Positions 1 to 12,088 of a stretch of 64,000 nt of DNA are shown piece after piece. Positions within the stretch are counted from its first letter, which is position 1. The number at the start of each line of letters is the position of its first letter. The notes below the pieces were generated by a model. It was not told where the DNA came from, did no database searches, and saw nothing but the letters and a program-made list of their open reading frames with translations. Made by a program: the position numbers and the translations under genes. This DNA is from Taxillus chinensis (Eukaryota; Streptophyta; Magnoliopsida; Santalales; Loranthaceae): the NCBI GenBank assembly GCA_023512835.1, contig CM042092.1:12166498-12230497 (forward strand). Direction: 5' to 3'.

Positions 1-2045
1 TATCTTGATTCTTCCACGGGAGGGTGTGCCTTTCGAGGTGTATGTGATGCTTCCGGGTGGGACTTGGTTGTGTGTTGATGCGGACTCGGCGGGTGGTTGC
101 TTTGGGTCGGCGGTTGAGACCACATGAGCGGTATCCACGCATGATTTGGAGTTAGTGCGGTGATCTTTGCATTAAAAGTGGCGGCGTTATCTCCTTGGGG
201 AGAAGTTTGTGGTGTATACGGACCACAAGGCTTGCGGTATATCTTTCGCGGCGAGACTTGAACCTTAGGCGGGCGGTGGGTGGGGTGCAGCGTTTGGTTT
301 GATATGATGTATACCCTGGAAAGGGTAATGTGGTGGGATGCTGCGAGTAGGAAGAGCGGGGTGTGGTGGCTGTGCCATTAAGGAATGGGAGATGATGGGT
401 CGGTTGGGCGGCAATGAGGTTACAAATGGTGACCGGCGAGGGCAGGACCCTCGGTGTTGTTGTAGCGGTCCAGAGTGCGGCACGGGATCATAGAGGATCG
501 GTGGGGGACATTGATTGTGAGGTCATCCGCGACGAGTTCGCGGGCGGTATCTTCGTGGGCAGGATGTAGAGCACGTCTTTGCGGTATAGGGGTAGATTGA
601 TAGTTCCCACTTCTCTTCGGGAGGAGGTTCTTCGGGAATTTCACCGGTCGAGGTTAGTGTACATCTGGTGGGACCAAGATGTACCATCTGTGAGGAGGCT
701 TTGGTGGCCGGGCTGAAGAAGGCGTTGCTGATTTTGTGAGGCGGTGTTTGACTGGCGGGTCAAGGCGAGCACCCGAGATCGGGCGGTGAGTTGCGGTCTT
801 TGCCGGGCAGTGGAAATGGGACCACGTGACTATGGATTTTGTCATTGGAGCTTCCTCGTTCCAGGGGACACGACACTATATGGGTTATTGTGGACCGATT
901 GACCAAATCGGCGCATTTTATTCCGATTCGCAGGCGGGGCCGGTGAGGACTTTGGGACAGGTATTTGATGTTTGTGCGGTTGCATGGAGTCCCTGTCTGT
1001 ATCGTCGGGATGCGGGGTTCACCTCTCGGTTTGGAGACGATCGGCCGAGCTTTGGGTACCGGGGTGAACCTCGGTAGGCCTTTCATCCGCGGGGCGGGGG
1101 GCGGGTCTGAGCGGACGATTCGGACGCTCGAGGATATGTTGCGCGCTGTGTCCTAATTTTGGAGGTTGTTGGGAACTCACCTTCCTTTGGTGGGTTCTCT
1201 TACAACAACGGTTATCGAGCCACGGTGGGGTGGCTCCGTTGAGGCGCTGTATGGGCGGCCTTAGATCCCCTTGTGTTGGGCACGCGGGAGAGGCGGCGGT
1301 TCTCGGTCCCGATTGGTTCGAGAAACCACGGAGATAGTGCGGTGATTAGAGGGCGTATGCGACGGCCTGAAGTGGCGAAAGTCTACGCGGACCGGAGGCG
1401 TCGACCCTTGCGGTTGAGGTGGGTGACCGTGTATTTTGGGGGGTTTCGCCACGTCGAGGGCTCGGAGGTTTGGACGTGGTCCAAACTCTCCCCTCGTTTT
1501 GTGGGGCCGTTTGAGTTTTGCCCCGTGGGCGCGGTGGCTTATCGGTTAGCTTTGCCACCGGGTTAGCGCGGGTACATGTGTGTTTCATGTGTCTCGGTGA
1601 GGCGGTATCACCCGAATCCTTCTCATGTTGGATATCGCAGATAGACTTGGGCGATGATGGTGCCGTGTTGAGATGCGGCACAGTTTTGGACGAGCGGGAC
1701 CGGTCTTGCGGGGCAAGGCGGTCCCACTTTTTATGGCGACACCGAGGCTGGAGGGCAAACTAGGAGAAGAGAGCCGGGTGCGGGTTCTTCGTCCGAGCTC
1801 GGGGATGACCGGCGTGGGTGGGGGGGTGTGGGGACCTTCCCTGAGGTATGAGTTATGTTTTATGCTTTGTTTTGCATATGTTGTTTGAGATGTGGTGCTT
1901 GTTGTGGATTTTGTCACCCTTTGGCTTGTTGCGATTGCATTGCACATGTGTGATCGGTGACCTGTTTGATGTTTTGTTGTTGGGACTTGAGCTTGAATCT
2001 TGCATGTCGTTTGGGCGTGTGTTTTATTTTCGATGAAAAGTCCTA
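1..2045 (+). mobile_element. Decayed Ty3/gypsy (chromovirus-like) pol, 5' end outside window
   Basis: This is a retrotransposon polyprotein remnant broken by many stops and frameshifts, so no protein is made. Read across frames, it keeps the order RNase H, integrase, chromovirus-type tail. About 1-360 resembles RNase H (a VVYTDHK-like block near 211-231 and a degenerate YTPGKGNVV block near 310-335). About 677-720 resembles the YHxLRRxxWWPGLK start of integrase. About 825-1075 resembles the integrase core (TMDFVIG, then a weak DRDPRFTSRFW-like block). About 1105-1155 matches the SERTIRTLEDMLRA block. About 1380-1560 matches the YADRRRRPL and LSPRFVGPFE blocks, ending in YRLALPP. Family assignment rests on this domain order (RNase H before integrase) and on established Ty3/gypsy motifs. 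Which chromovirus lineage it belongs to is uncertain. Confidence 0.85.
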
Positions 2046-2798
2046 AGGTGGGGAGGGTGTAAAGACTCGTATTTGGGTAGTTTTGAGAGATAGTCGTTCA
2101 TGGGATGTAACTATCCGGACGGTAGTGTAGTCGATGTGAGCATTTGCTGTACTTGGGCCCGATTCCGTTGGGGCCCGTTTGACCCGTTGTTGACTTTTGG
2201 GGTCATTGTGCTTTGCGTTTGGCGGGGGGGCATTGGGGTGTACTAATATCTGTGTAGTATTGTGCTCGTCATTTCGAGCGTTTGTAGTTTGACTCAATTT
2301 GGGTTCGGGACCTTGGAGGTTAATTATTGGTAGGTGATGGTTGTAGGTCGGTGAAGGCAAAAATATAAATAGGGGAAAGGAGCTTCCACGTTACGTTTAG
2401 CGTTTCAAGTTTGCGTTGGAGAGCTTAGAGAGAGAAAGAGAGAAGGAGCTTGGAGGCCTTGGCGATTTGGGGCGTTTTGAGCTCGTTAAGCTCAAGAATC
2501 ATTCCGGTAGGTGTTCCATTGATTCTTCACCCTTTTCTTCTGTTTTTGGATTAACATGTAAGAATTTGATGAAATCTGCAATTGTGTTGAACCCTAGAAT
2601 TTGGGGAAAAACCAATTTTGGGTTGAATCTTGTATTTAAATGCGTTCGAGGGTAAGCGTGATTTAAAACCTAATATATAGTATTAGGTATAGTTTTATGA
2701 ATTTGGGTTGAATCCAGACGAGAAGCGAGTGAAAGCGATGATGAACGGTGGCTGTCGTGATGGGTAGAAAACGGCGTGAGATTGCTGAAATTGAAAAT

Positions 2799-3022
2799 TT
2801 CGAATGTGCTTCAAGGTTCGAAGGTTCAAGGTAGGTTCGATGTGTGTAATTTCGAGTGTCGAATGTGAAATTTGAGTGTCGTTTCAAGGTTCGAAGGTAC
2901 TTCGAAGGGAGTTTCGAGGGGGGGGCGGGGGGGGGTGGTGGTGGGGGGGGTAGGTTCGACGAGTCGAAGGCGTTCGAAAAGCAGATTCGAAATGATTAGT
3001 CGAGTTCGAAATGCGATTCGAA
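2799..3022. repeat. TTCGA/TTCGAA motif cluster in the LTR
   Basis: Twelve TTCGA pentamers, most extended to the palindrome TTCGAA, occur in 224 bp, interrupted by a guanine run. Spacing is irregular, so this is not a simple tandem array. It may be a degenerated higher-order repeat. Its function is unknown. Confidence 0.6.
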
Positions 3023-4099
3023 AGATGTAGTTTCACGGGGTCTGGATTGAATACGGGTTTGGTGGGGTGGACCTATTTACATTGCGACTATACCCATCTA
3101 CACATTTAAGTAATATACTTAAGTTACAATGTAAATAACGAAATACCCCCATAAAAATACTAGAAAAATTAATTCCCATTATTTCAAAATGTGAAATTTG
3201 GGATTTAGTGTAAAATTTCGGAAAAACCCAAAAGTTCGTAGTGGTGAATTTTTGGAAAGTGGGGTTAGACGTCTCGAAAAAATCCCCAAAAATCAGATTA
3301 TCTTATTTATCTATGGGAACCAAATGCGGGACTTTTGATTTCAAGAAAATAGGCTTATGGGTACTTCCTTTAAATCAAGGATTGAGGTTTCTTGTGAAGC
3401 GGCTAGTTCAAAGGAAATGTCGGAATGACATGCCATACTCATGTTAGTATGTTGATGTGGGGTATTGGGGCTGGACTCGTGACTTGTTTGGGTTCTCACG
3501 TGATGCCCGTGGTCTGTGTGGTTGACATGGCGAGCGTATGCACGATGGCGAGGCCGGTGTGGGTTCCGGGCGTATAAGCGTGGTGGTAGGTGAGTGCCCT
3601 GAGGGATCTAGTGAGGATCGTGGACAAGGCTGTGTGGGCGGCTAGGTCGATGTTTGTTTGCGGTCGAGTGATTGTGCACGTTCGCGGGCGGGGGGACGAG
3701 AGCATGTAGTATAGACTTGTATGTTTGCTGTGTGGAGTGTCGGGGTCACCTGCGAGCTGTCGCTCACCCCCACTTGTTGTTTACCTTTTTGGGTGTGACC
3801 GAGACTAGTGGAGGACTTTTCCAAGGAGTGCCTTTCGGTGTATGATGCGGTGCTGTATTAATGTGTTGTGTATTGTATTATGTTTGTATCCGGACATGGG
3901 TCCGTGGACGGTTGTGTTTGCTCGTTTGTGATGTGATGTCGGTGTGGTGTTTGACTTGTGTGCTGATGATATATGGGAAAGTACGGGTTACCCTGATGTA
4001 TGGTGTACGGGGTGCGTGTTGGGACAGGGCCGCGGGGTAGCTGTGGTCTCTTTTGGTGCTATGCCATGACCTTTCGGGTGCGGGCAGGGAAGTCTGTAG

Positions 4100-4160
4100 G
4101 GGGGGGGGGGGGTTGGGGGGGGGGGGGGGGCGGCCGGGGGGGGCCCGGGGGGGGGGGGGC
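4100..4160 (+). repeat. Long poly-G tract with G-quadruplex potential
   Basis: About 60 bases are almost wholly guanine, broken by TT, CGGCC and CCC. The tract could form G-quadruplexes. Runs like this are also typical places for sequencing or consensus errors. Confidence 0.7.
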
Positions 4161-4166
4161 GTGACG

Positions 4167-4493
4167 GAAAATTTCCTAAATCATCCTTTATATTATTAAA
4201 ATAATATTTTATACTACTTATTTTATTTAATAATATTTTTTTATAATTTAATATGAAATAAAAGTTAATATTATGAGAAATGTGAATGGGAGACGTAAAA
4301 GAAAATTTTTAGATATAATTTAATAATTATAGGGAGTAAGTAGTGCTTATCAATACATTGAAAAATACTTTACAAACCCCATAGAGAACGTTAAATACAT
4401 GGCATCTGCTGTGAAAGATGATTTTATGACTTTTTAACTTTTTTTTTCCCTAAATATAGAGAAACCGACTTCTATAAGGAATTTGCTTTTAGT
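4167..4493. other. AT-rich spacer
   Basis: AT-rich sequence between the putative LTR and the short repeat. I see no gene or recognisable repeat in it. Confidence 0.6.
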
Positions 4494-4900
4494 TCTCACG
4501 AGGTTAGGAATTTCACCAGTGCAGTGCTCGGTCACCCTGGTAGATGCTCCGATTAAGCCATACTGATCGGGACCCACATAGACGATTTTCGCCATGCCTT
4601 GGGCTCATCAGAGAATGACTCTAGTTCTCGACCAGTTTATGTAGGGATGACCAAGTCCTCTCTTCAACGTTAAATCCGAGATTAGCGATGTACTCTTCAC
4701 ATTTAATCAAGTCGATACGTTTGAACTCCGAAGAGACTTCATCGATCTCCCGCACGAACTGTCTAGGAGCCTATGCCATCTGCACCAGCTACGCTTTCTG
4801 CTTTTTCTTTCTCAAATAGCGCACACCTGCACTACTTGAGAGACACCCGCTAATACCACGTTATTTGGAGCATGACATCACCCTAATGCCATTAGTGGCG
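4494..4900 (+). mobile_element. Diverged copy of the 433-bp TGTCACGGGG repeat
   Basis: This stretch aligns along most of its length, in the same orientation, with the better preserved element at 63214-63646. Its left end (TCTCACGAGGTTAGG) matches the other copy's terminal TGTCACGGGGTCAGG at 12 of 15 positions. Shared blocks include CGCCATGCC-TTGGGCTCATCAG near 4590-4610 and TCTTCAACGTTAAATCC near 4660. The right end is blurred (a GGCGTCACA motif near 4892-4902), and I cannot define a target-site duplication. The insertion is probably old, of the same solo-LTR-like family. Confidence 0.65.
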
Positions 4901-5890
4901 TCACATGGGCAACAACAACTTGGTTAGCTTACAGGCATCTCGACTAGTTCTGGTGTACATGGCCAATGGTGGCAGCAAGCACCTCACATTTTTTTCTTAA
5001 TTCTAGGTTGCTTATTGTCCCACGATACATTTTTTACTTATTTGATATCATTTTAATGTTTGTATAATTTAGAGCTACATAGAAATAAGTACAGTTGCTA
5101 TGTATAGAAATGTCAATTGAATATTTTTTGCTGGCAGATTTGAAATAGGTTTGAAATTTACTTGTAGAGTATTGTTTTAGTATTGAATGTTGTATTTAGT
5201 ATTCTTGTAATACAAGTTTTAATGTAAGCTCTCTTTTTTTTTTTCACTTTCAGGTACTACATTATTTTTTTCCTTTGTCTTTTAATTGTTGCAGACTCTT
5301 AAATTTACTCAAATTTAAGAATTAATTAATTCAGGCTTTAATCGCAAAATTAATGAAAAAACAATGGCAAAATAAGACAAATAGTAAGCGTAGTTTTATA
5401 AGCATCCTGCATCTCCCCTCCCCTCCTCTCTCTCTCTCATTTCCGGCGTTGCTGAGAAAATTTAATAATAATAATAAATAAATAAACCATGTCGGCACAA
5501 TTTAAAAATTCTTTTAAAAAAACTTGTACATAAAAAATAAAAAAAATACCGGTGAGTTAGAATTGAATTAAAAAAAAACATAAAATAAAACCGTCGGTCG
5601 AAATTGGAATAAATAAAAAAATAAAAAAATCAATTGAATTGAATGCATCGGGTAACGTCTAACAAACAAACACAAACACACCACGCATCCCATCCCCTTG
5701 CGTGTATCGATCGAGGGACCAAGAATCCAACAGAGCCTGGAAGAACAAAACCCTCATCCCGCTGCCCGCTCCCTCCGATCATCTCTCTCGCCTTCATATT
5801 AAAATTAGTGTCCGCCACCGTCCCCTCCATCTGTTCCCGTTGTTTCCATCCTCGCCTCGCCTCCCTCGCTCGCTCGCATTTGCTTCGAAA
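4901..5890. other. Intergenic DNA and presumed promoter/5'UTR of the DUF3754 gene
   Basis: AT-rich DNA with a short CT tract (near 5420-5437) and A/T runs. From about 5640 the base composition becomes CT-rich, with CTCGCT-type stretches up to the start codon at 5891, as is usual for a plant 5'UTR. No other coding sequence was seen. Confidence 0.5.
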
Positions 5891-6110
5891 ATGGATGAGA
5901 CCGAGACCAAGACCAAGTCCAAGACCAAGAACAAGGACTTTATTCGATTGGAGCGCGAATCTGTAATTCCAGTTCTTAAGCCCAGGCTCATCATGACCTT
6001 AGCCAACCTCATTGGTATTATTATTGCTTAATATTAATATTGTGTCGCTCGCTCACTGTCACTCACTCATTTTCCTATTCCCTTTGTTTCTGTCCAAATT
6101 TATTCATTTC

Positions 6111-6142
<32 letters not shown>

Positions 6143-6488
6143 AATATTATGTTGTTTTGTAGAACACGGTACCGATCGTGCCGAGTTTTTAAAGCTCTGC
6201 AAGAGAATTGAGTATACAATTCGAGCCTGGTATCTCCTGCAATTTGAGGACATAATGGTACGCTTGTTTTATGATTTACCAATAATTTGTCTGTGTCTTG
6301 CTTGCTCAACATTCTGATTATAGGTTCAAAAATATTATGCAGCAACTGTACTCACTATTTGATCCCGTCCACGGAGCACAGAAATTAAAGCAACAAGGCC
6401 TATCCCCTGGAGAAATCGATGTTCTTGAACAAAATTTCCTGACTTACTTATTTCAGGTTTCTTGGTTATTTCATGTTCATGCCATCTT

Positions 6489-6538
<50 letters not shown>

Positions 6539-9500
6539 TTGCTAGGGGTAACAAATAGTCTATTGGAGTATTCAAGGAAATTATTCTCAACCCAGGTTGC
6601 TGCAATTAATAAAATCAGTTTTTTTTAAAGAAAGATATCAGTGGAGCCTCTTTTTTTTTTAAAAAAAAATTGAAGTCGAGGGGTCTTCTTGGAATTTTTA
6701 CTGATGTTTGTATTTAATCCTTGGTTGCTATTCACACTTAATTTTAGAAAACCACCTACCAACTTCCCTTCTCTTTGTTTTTTGTTTTTTGTTTTTTGTT
6801 TTTTTTGTTTTTTTCTAGGTGATGGACAAGAGCAATTTCAAGGTAGTTACTGATGACGAAATAGAAGTTGCACTTTCAGGGCAGTATCTTCTAAATCTTC
6901 CCATCGCGGTTAATGAAGCCAAGGTCTGCTACTCCACGCGATTCCTCCAAATCCATATTATTGCGCATTAATATGCTTGTCTTTGAGCATGCTTAATGAA
7001 AACATCAACATGTTAGTTTGTAGGTGTCTATGCAAATGTTTATGGTTGTGTTCCATCTTCCATGTACCTCACTCAGTATATTTATGTATATCCGTGTGTA
7101 TGTGCGGATCTCTTTGAATAACGCGTTAATGCCCCTGTGTTTGTTGATCCCCAAATTATGCTTTTGCTGAATATAGCTTGACAAGAGACTTCTGAAGAGA
7201 TATTTTGAGGAGCATCCCCTCGAAAAACTTCCAAACTTTGCTGATAAGGTACCTACCTCCTTAATTCTATCTTAAAACTTCACAAAGTTGCTGTTATTGC
7301 TTTTGAGAGCAACTGAGTTGATTAGTCAATTTAAATGGATGGAGACTGGTTTTATATTTCATTAGCAGAAGAAGTTCTAAATTTTTTATTCATCTTCTAA
7401 ACAACTTCAGTTCCTGTCTGGAAACAGCTTCGGTTCCAATGACAGTATTTCTCATTTTCTTTACAACATTAAAGACAAGGCAACATGTCAAATACATTAA
7501 ATTAGAAACAAATCCTTGCAGTATCCAAAATAATGTCTCATCATTGATTAAAACAAACATCAAAGCTACCTACAGTAATAATGAAAATCTCCTTTCTTAT
7601 CGCTGAAAAAAAAATCAAATTACCATACAGAATTTCCATTGCCAACTTATAAAACCTGAAAAAAGTACAATTATTAATGGCTTAATGCTGATAAACTAGG
7701 AAACAAAAAACTAACAAACCATTCCTTGCATGGTAGATTTTAATATAATTTAAGAGAGATAATTAAAGCATAGAATATAAATGTAGAATAATGATAAAAA
7801 ATAATTAAATTTGAGAAAAGGCAGGTGATGCATGTGAGCCCATGACATCGTGTCACCTTACAAAAAAGTTAAAAATAAACATGCATACAAGCGGGATGGA
7901 AGAACCAAACACAATAACAACATGCACACAGGCGGGATGGAAATGAAACCACTTGAGAAACAATCAGAACTTTCAAGTTTCAACCACTGAACTGCAAGGC
8001 AATTCTGTTCGAAATTGGCTCTTTACCTGATTTATGTTTTGTAGTTAATCCCAGGGATGGCCAAGGCTGCCTTTGGCCTTACAGGTGCTCGATCTTGATA
8101 AACAACTGCCAAAAACAGACTTCAGTTGTTTAATTACACAGGGGGCAGTCACATCTGACAAAAACCAGATTCAGAATTTGTATGCAAAACGTTTTGGGAT
8201 ATATGGCTTTGCTATGATTTAATCTCATTTTAGTCAATAACTCAATATTTAATTTTTGGTGGACCAGAAATTATATTGCTAGCTCCAGATAATAAGCATC
8301 AGCTGCATGCTAATTCCTTTTCACTCTCTTTAATTTTGCTTGAAATTGAGTGGCTATTTTTTTCTTTTTTGTGTGTGTGTTGACATGGCATTGGAATCAA
8401 TAGAGAGAGAGACTGACATGGTTCTTTTTTATTTTAGTACATAATATTTCGACGTGGCATTGGAATTGATAGCACAACAGGCTACTTTTTCATGGAGAAA
8501 GTAGAAATGATCATTTCACGTTTATGGGCATGCCTCTTAAGAGGAACAGGGTAAGTAATCATTGGGAAGAGAAAACAGAATGTTGGAATGTTTCCAAAGA
8601 ATTGCCATTTTTTTTTATTTTTTTTTTTTGGGGGGGGGGGGATATTAGGAAAGCATAGTGTGAAGCTATTATAGCCATGCACATAAAATTTCGTTAACCT
8701 TGTTTGATGTGAAAGCTGTAATATCTAGTATGACACGAGGAAATGCATTTATATTGGTGTCCAATATATTGTTAAATTTAAACCATTTGGCTTATGGTGG
8801 AGTAATAGTTTTTGTATGTTAATCCCTTTGGGGGGTTATGGTGGTGGCAGGCTATGTAGACTTTTGTCCAGAAAATCAAGTGCACGACGTGAGAATGACC
8901 CAAAGAAAAATGATGACATTATGTCTGACACAGAGGATGAATATTATGTTGAAAGGATTCGCATTGAAAATATGGAACTCAGGTTTGAAAATGGCATTAT
9001 AATGTTCCAGTTACAGTAATTTACACTAGTGCTGGAATATACTGATCTCGCATCTTTTTTGGTTTTTATATCAGTGCTGGAATATAATGTTTCATTACTG
9101 TTGTTGAATACCTGAATTTGTTCATGAACTTTTATAATTTTTTGGGACCAAACTGATCAAGTTTTGCACTTTTTTTTTGTTAAATTTTAGTCATTACTGA
9201 CTTAGATGTAAGTCCGGTAGGCTTATTAGAAAATTTAAGCACCAAAATACACATGTAGTTGTGAAGGTTGGAAACTTGGTTGTTGTCAGGCACTGTTTGC
9301 TTTAGAATCTTAAATTAGTTCAGAGAGGTTTGCAGAAGCACAAAACCTTGGAGTTGACACGCTTTCTGGTGTAGTTTAAATGATTTTGCACTTTGGCAGC
9401 GGGGCTTCTGTACTCTGTTTTTGTTTTTAACTTTATTTTCTGGAGCAAGCTCTATTAATATTTCCTTTTATAGTTCTATTTCCCCTGAACACAAACAAAT

Positions 9501-11874
9501 TCATTCTTCAAGTTTCTAACTATTTTTATTTATTAATTTATTATTTATCGTAGCTTCCAGAATCTGCGGAATGTGATCACAATTCAAGAACCTACTTTTG
9601 ATAGGATAATTGTTGTTTACAGGTATTGATCTTTCTCTAACTTATGTTTGGAGGATTTACCTGTATTTTCCCATTCAAAAAAAAGTATCCAAATATTTTT
9701 TATGCTATTTTCTTTCTCGCATAGGCAAAACCTTGAGTGCATTTGTAGTGTTGGGTTTGTGTTTATTTAGCACGAAGTCCTTGATTCATTATGGCTAAAA
9801 GTTATTTTCAGGCAAGCAAGCACAAGTGTAAATCCAGAACGAGGAGTGTTTATCAAACATTTTAGGAACATTCCAATGGCCGATATGGAAATAGTTCTTG
9901 TGAGTTATAAAGATTGATTATTACTTTGCCTGGTGTGGGGAGTGTCATGTTATTTTCAGTTTTTAATTTTTGGTGAGCTGCTTTTCTTTGATCTGTCTCT
10001 GTAACTCCTGACTCAGTATTGAAACCTATGTTCCTTTGAGTAGCCAGAGAAGAAAAATCCTGGATTAACACCTGTGGACTGGGTCAAGTTCCTGGCTTCT
10101 GCTATTGTTGGGCTGGTCAGTTTTATAGAATACATAAAATTTGATGTTGTGAGAATTCATTTGCTCATCCTGTTTAGAATCACCTACCGTGTTTTTTGCC
10201 TACAGGTTGCTGTTGTTGGCTCTGTTGAGTTACCTAAAGCTGATCCATGGGTCATCTTTGCCATCCTTTCCACTGTGATTGGTTATTGTGCAAAGATCTA
10301 TTTTACGTGAAGTGTTCTTTTCTATAGTCTCTTCTCATTTAATTTTTTTTACCAACGCATACTATCATTTGGTTATTTTTGTTTCTTTACGTTAAGATTT
10401 GTTCTTTTTGTCTTGGATCCATAAATTATAATTTGGTTAGTTTTGTTTCTTTAACTGCTTTAGGTTTCAGCAAAATTTGGTTGCATATCAAAACTTAATT
10501 ACGCAGTCCATGTATGACAAACAACTGGATAGTGGAAGGGGTACACTTCTTCATTTGTGTGATGATGTCATACAGCAAGAGGTAAGTTGAAGCTAAAATG
10601 TTTCCTTTATCGATTGTATATTAGCAATAGAAAATCCCTCAGCGTATTTTTGTGTTTTGTGACTATCTACTAAATCACAAATCAATATATTATGAACTGC
10701 AGGTCAAAGAGGTGATCATCTCGTTCTTTATATTGATGGAACAAGGAAAAGCTACAAGACAGGTGTTTATGATCTTAGCACTTTTTTTCCCCAAATTTAT
10801 AGTTTTCATTGGTTTGATTGAAGACTGAATGTAAATTTCTTGTACTTATAGCTTTACTGTTGTCTGACATCCATGGTAATGTGAAAAGGATCTCGATATA
10901 CGGTGTGAGGAACTGATCAAAGAAGAATTTGGCGAGAGCTGTAATTTTGATGTAGATGATGCAATCCAAAAGTTGGAAAAGTTGGGCATCGTTGCTCGGG
11001 TAAGGTTCTTTTTCGTTTTTCCTGATATGATCAATATATTGGGCCAATGATTAACCCAACTTGAATTTTTTATTTGAGATCATGATAGTGAATTATTGTG
11101 TAGGTGATCCTTTCCTATCCTTTTTAGAATTATATTTTGGGTTAGGGAAAGACAGTACTTTTCCAATTCATGCAAGATCACCGTAATTTTCAAAAAAAAA
11201 AAAAAAACTAAACTAAACTAATCTAAACAAAAAGGAAAAAATAAGTAACAAAGGAATGGCAGTTCTGATAGTTTGCGTTGGCAGTTGCAGATTATACAAC
11301 GATTTATAGTGAATCTTGCTATATACGTGAGGATCTAGTTACAAGTTTGAGGACACTTGTTTTCTTTGTAATGGGATATTCCTCTATTCTTACGCTTTAC
11401 CTTTGTTGGGACTTGGGAGATAAATTTGAACCTTTGTTAGAATGTCATGGGAGATCTTGGGAATGCTGGGAACCATATGGGAAACTGATGGATAACCTTT
11501 TCTTCCCTATCTGTTTCATTACAATTTATTGAATGTGTTCTTACTTGTGTTATCAAATCTACCACTTTTCTCTGCCTCGGGTTTTCCCTTTTGGATGACG
11601 TTCCTGGTTGTCTCCTGGCTGCCGGGTACAATTTTGTAGTTAAGCAGCTGTCTATAGCTGCTTCTGTGTCCCAATCTGTTTGTTTTTTTCCCCTCTGTGT
11701 GAGCTTTGTCATGTAGAGGTGATATTTATTTTACTAAATTCCAAGTGTGGTTGAACTCAGGATACCATTGGAAGGTATTACTCTGTAGGGCTAAAGCACG
11801 CGAATGAGATAATCGGCACTACCACAGAGGAGCTTGTCCTCAAAGCAAGACAGGCTGCTATAACCCTTCCTTAA
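5891..11874 (+). CDS. DUF3754 (TMEM143-like) membrane protein, 15 exons
   Basis: Fifteen GT/AG exons join into a 495-aa protein: 5891-6014, 6163-6257, 6343-6456, 6819-6923, 7177-7248, 8438-8550, 8851-8982, 9554-9622, 9812-9899, 10044-10115, 10206-10306, 10464-10581, 10703-10762, 10889-10999 and 11761-11874. Phases agree at every junction. The product matches the plant DUF3754 family (Arabidopsis At3g19340 type, often mislabelled aminopeptidase) along its whole length, including the blocks [28 protein letters not shown] and [12 protein letters not shown]. Two hydrophobic segments (about residues 317-334 and 341-361) predict membrane anchoring. The N-terminus is a lysine/threonine-rich stretch without a clear signal peptide. 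No catalytic site is recognisable and the biochemical function is unknown. Introns carry CA, CT and T-rich microsatellites. The last exon is duplicated just downstream, and a broken partial copy of the gene follows. Confidence 0.9.
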
Positions 11875-12088
11875 TGCTGTCTTGTCTTGGGGATGTAAAC
11901 TTCACCGCTACTAACAGTTCCAGTATTCTCAAGGCTATAGCTGAAGGACGCGAATGAGATAATTGGCACCACCACAGAGGAGCTTGTCCTCAAAGCAAGA
12001 CAGGCTTCTGTAACCCTTCCTCAATGCTTTCTTGTCTTGGGGATGTTCACCGCCACTAACAGTTTCAGTATTCTCAAGGCTAGCTGAA
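11791..12088 (+). repeat. 150-bp tandem duplication of terminal exon plus 3'UTR
   Basis: The segment 11791-11940 (the coding end of the last DUF3754 exon, its stop and 3'UTR) is repeated at 11941-about 12088. Copies are near-identical: the ACCACAGAGGAGCTTGTCCT block and the TCTTGTCTTGGGGATGT block occur in both. In the second copy the stop equivalent reads CCTCAATG instead of CCTTAATG, and a 3-base gap occurs. Because transcription reaches a stop in copy one first, copy two is most likely 3'UTR. Confidence 0.9.

Larger units (their letters stand above)
2059..4166 (+). mobile_element. Probable 3' LTR of the Ty3/gypsy element
   Basis: The sequence begins TGTAAAGACTCG directly after a purine-rich tract (AAGGTGGGGAGGG, 2046-2058), which fits a polypurine tract followed by a TG-starting LTR. 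A TATA-like box (AAATATAAATAGGGG) lies near 2361-2375, where an LTR promoter would be. The end is placed at a CGTGAC motif after the G-rich tract (about 4161-4166). This is inferred, because no upstream LTR is present in the window for comparison. The LTR contains an unusual cluster of TTCGA motifs (2799-3022) and two long guanine runs (about 2919-2950 and 4100-4160). Confidence 0.5.
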
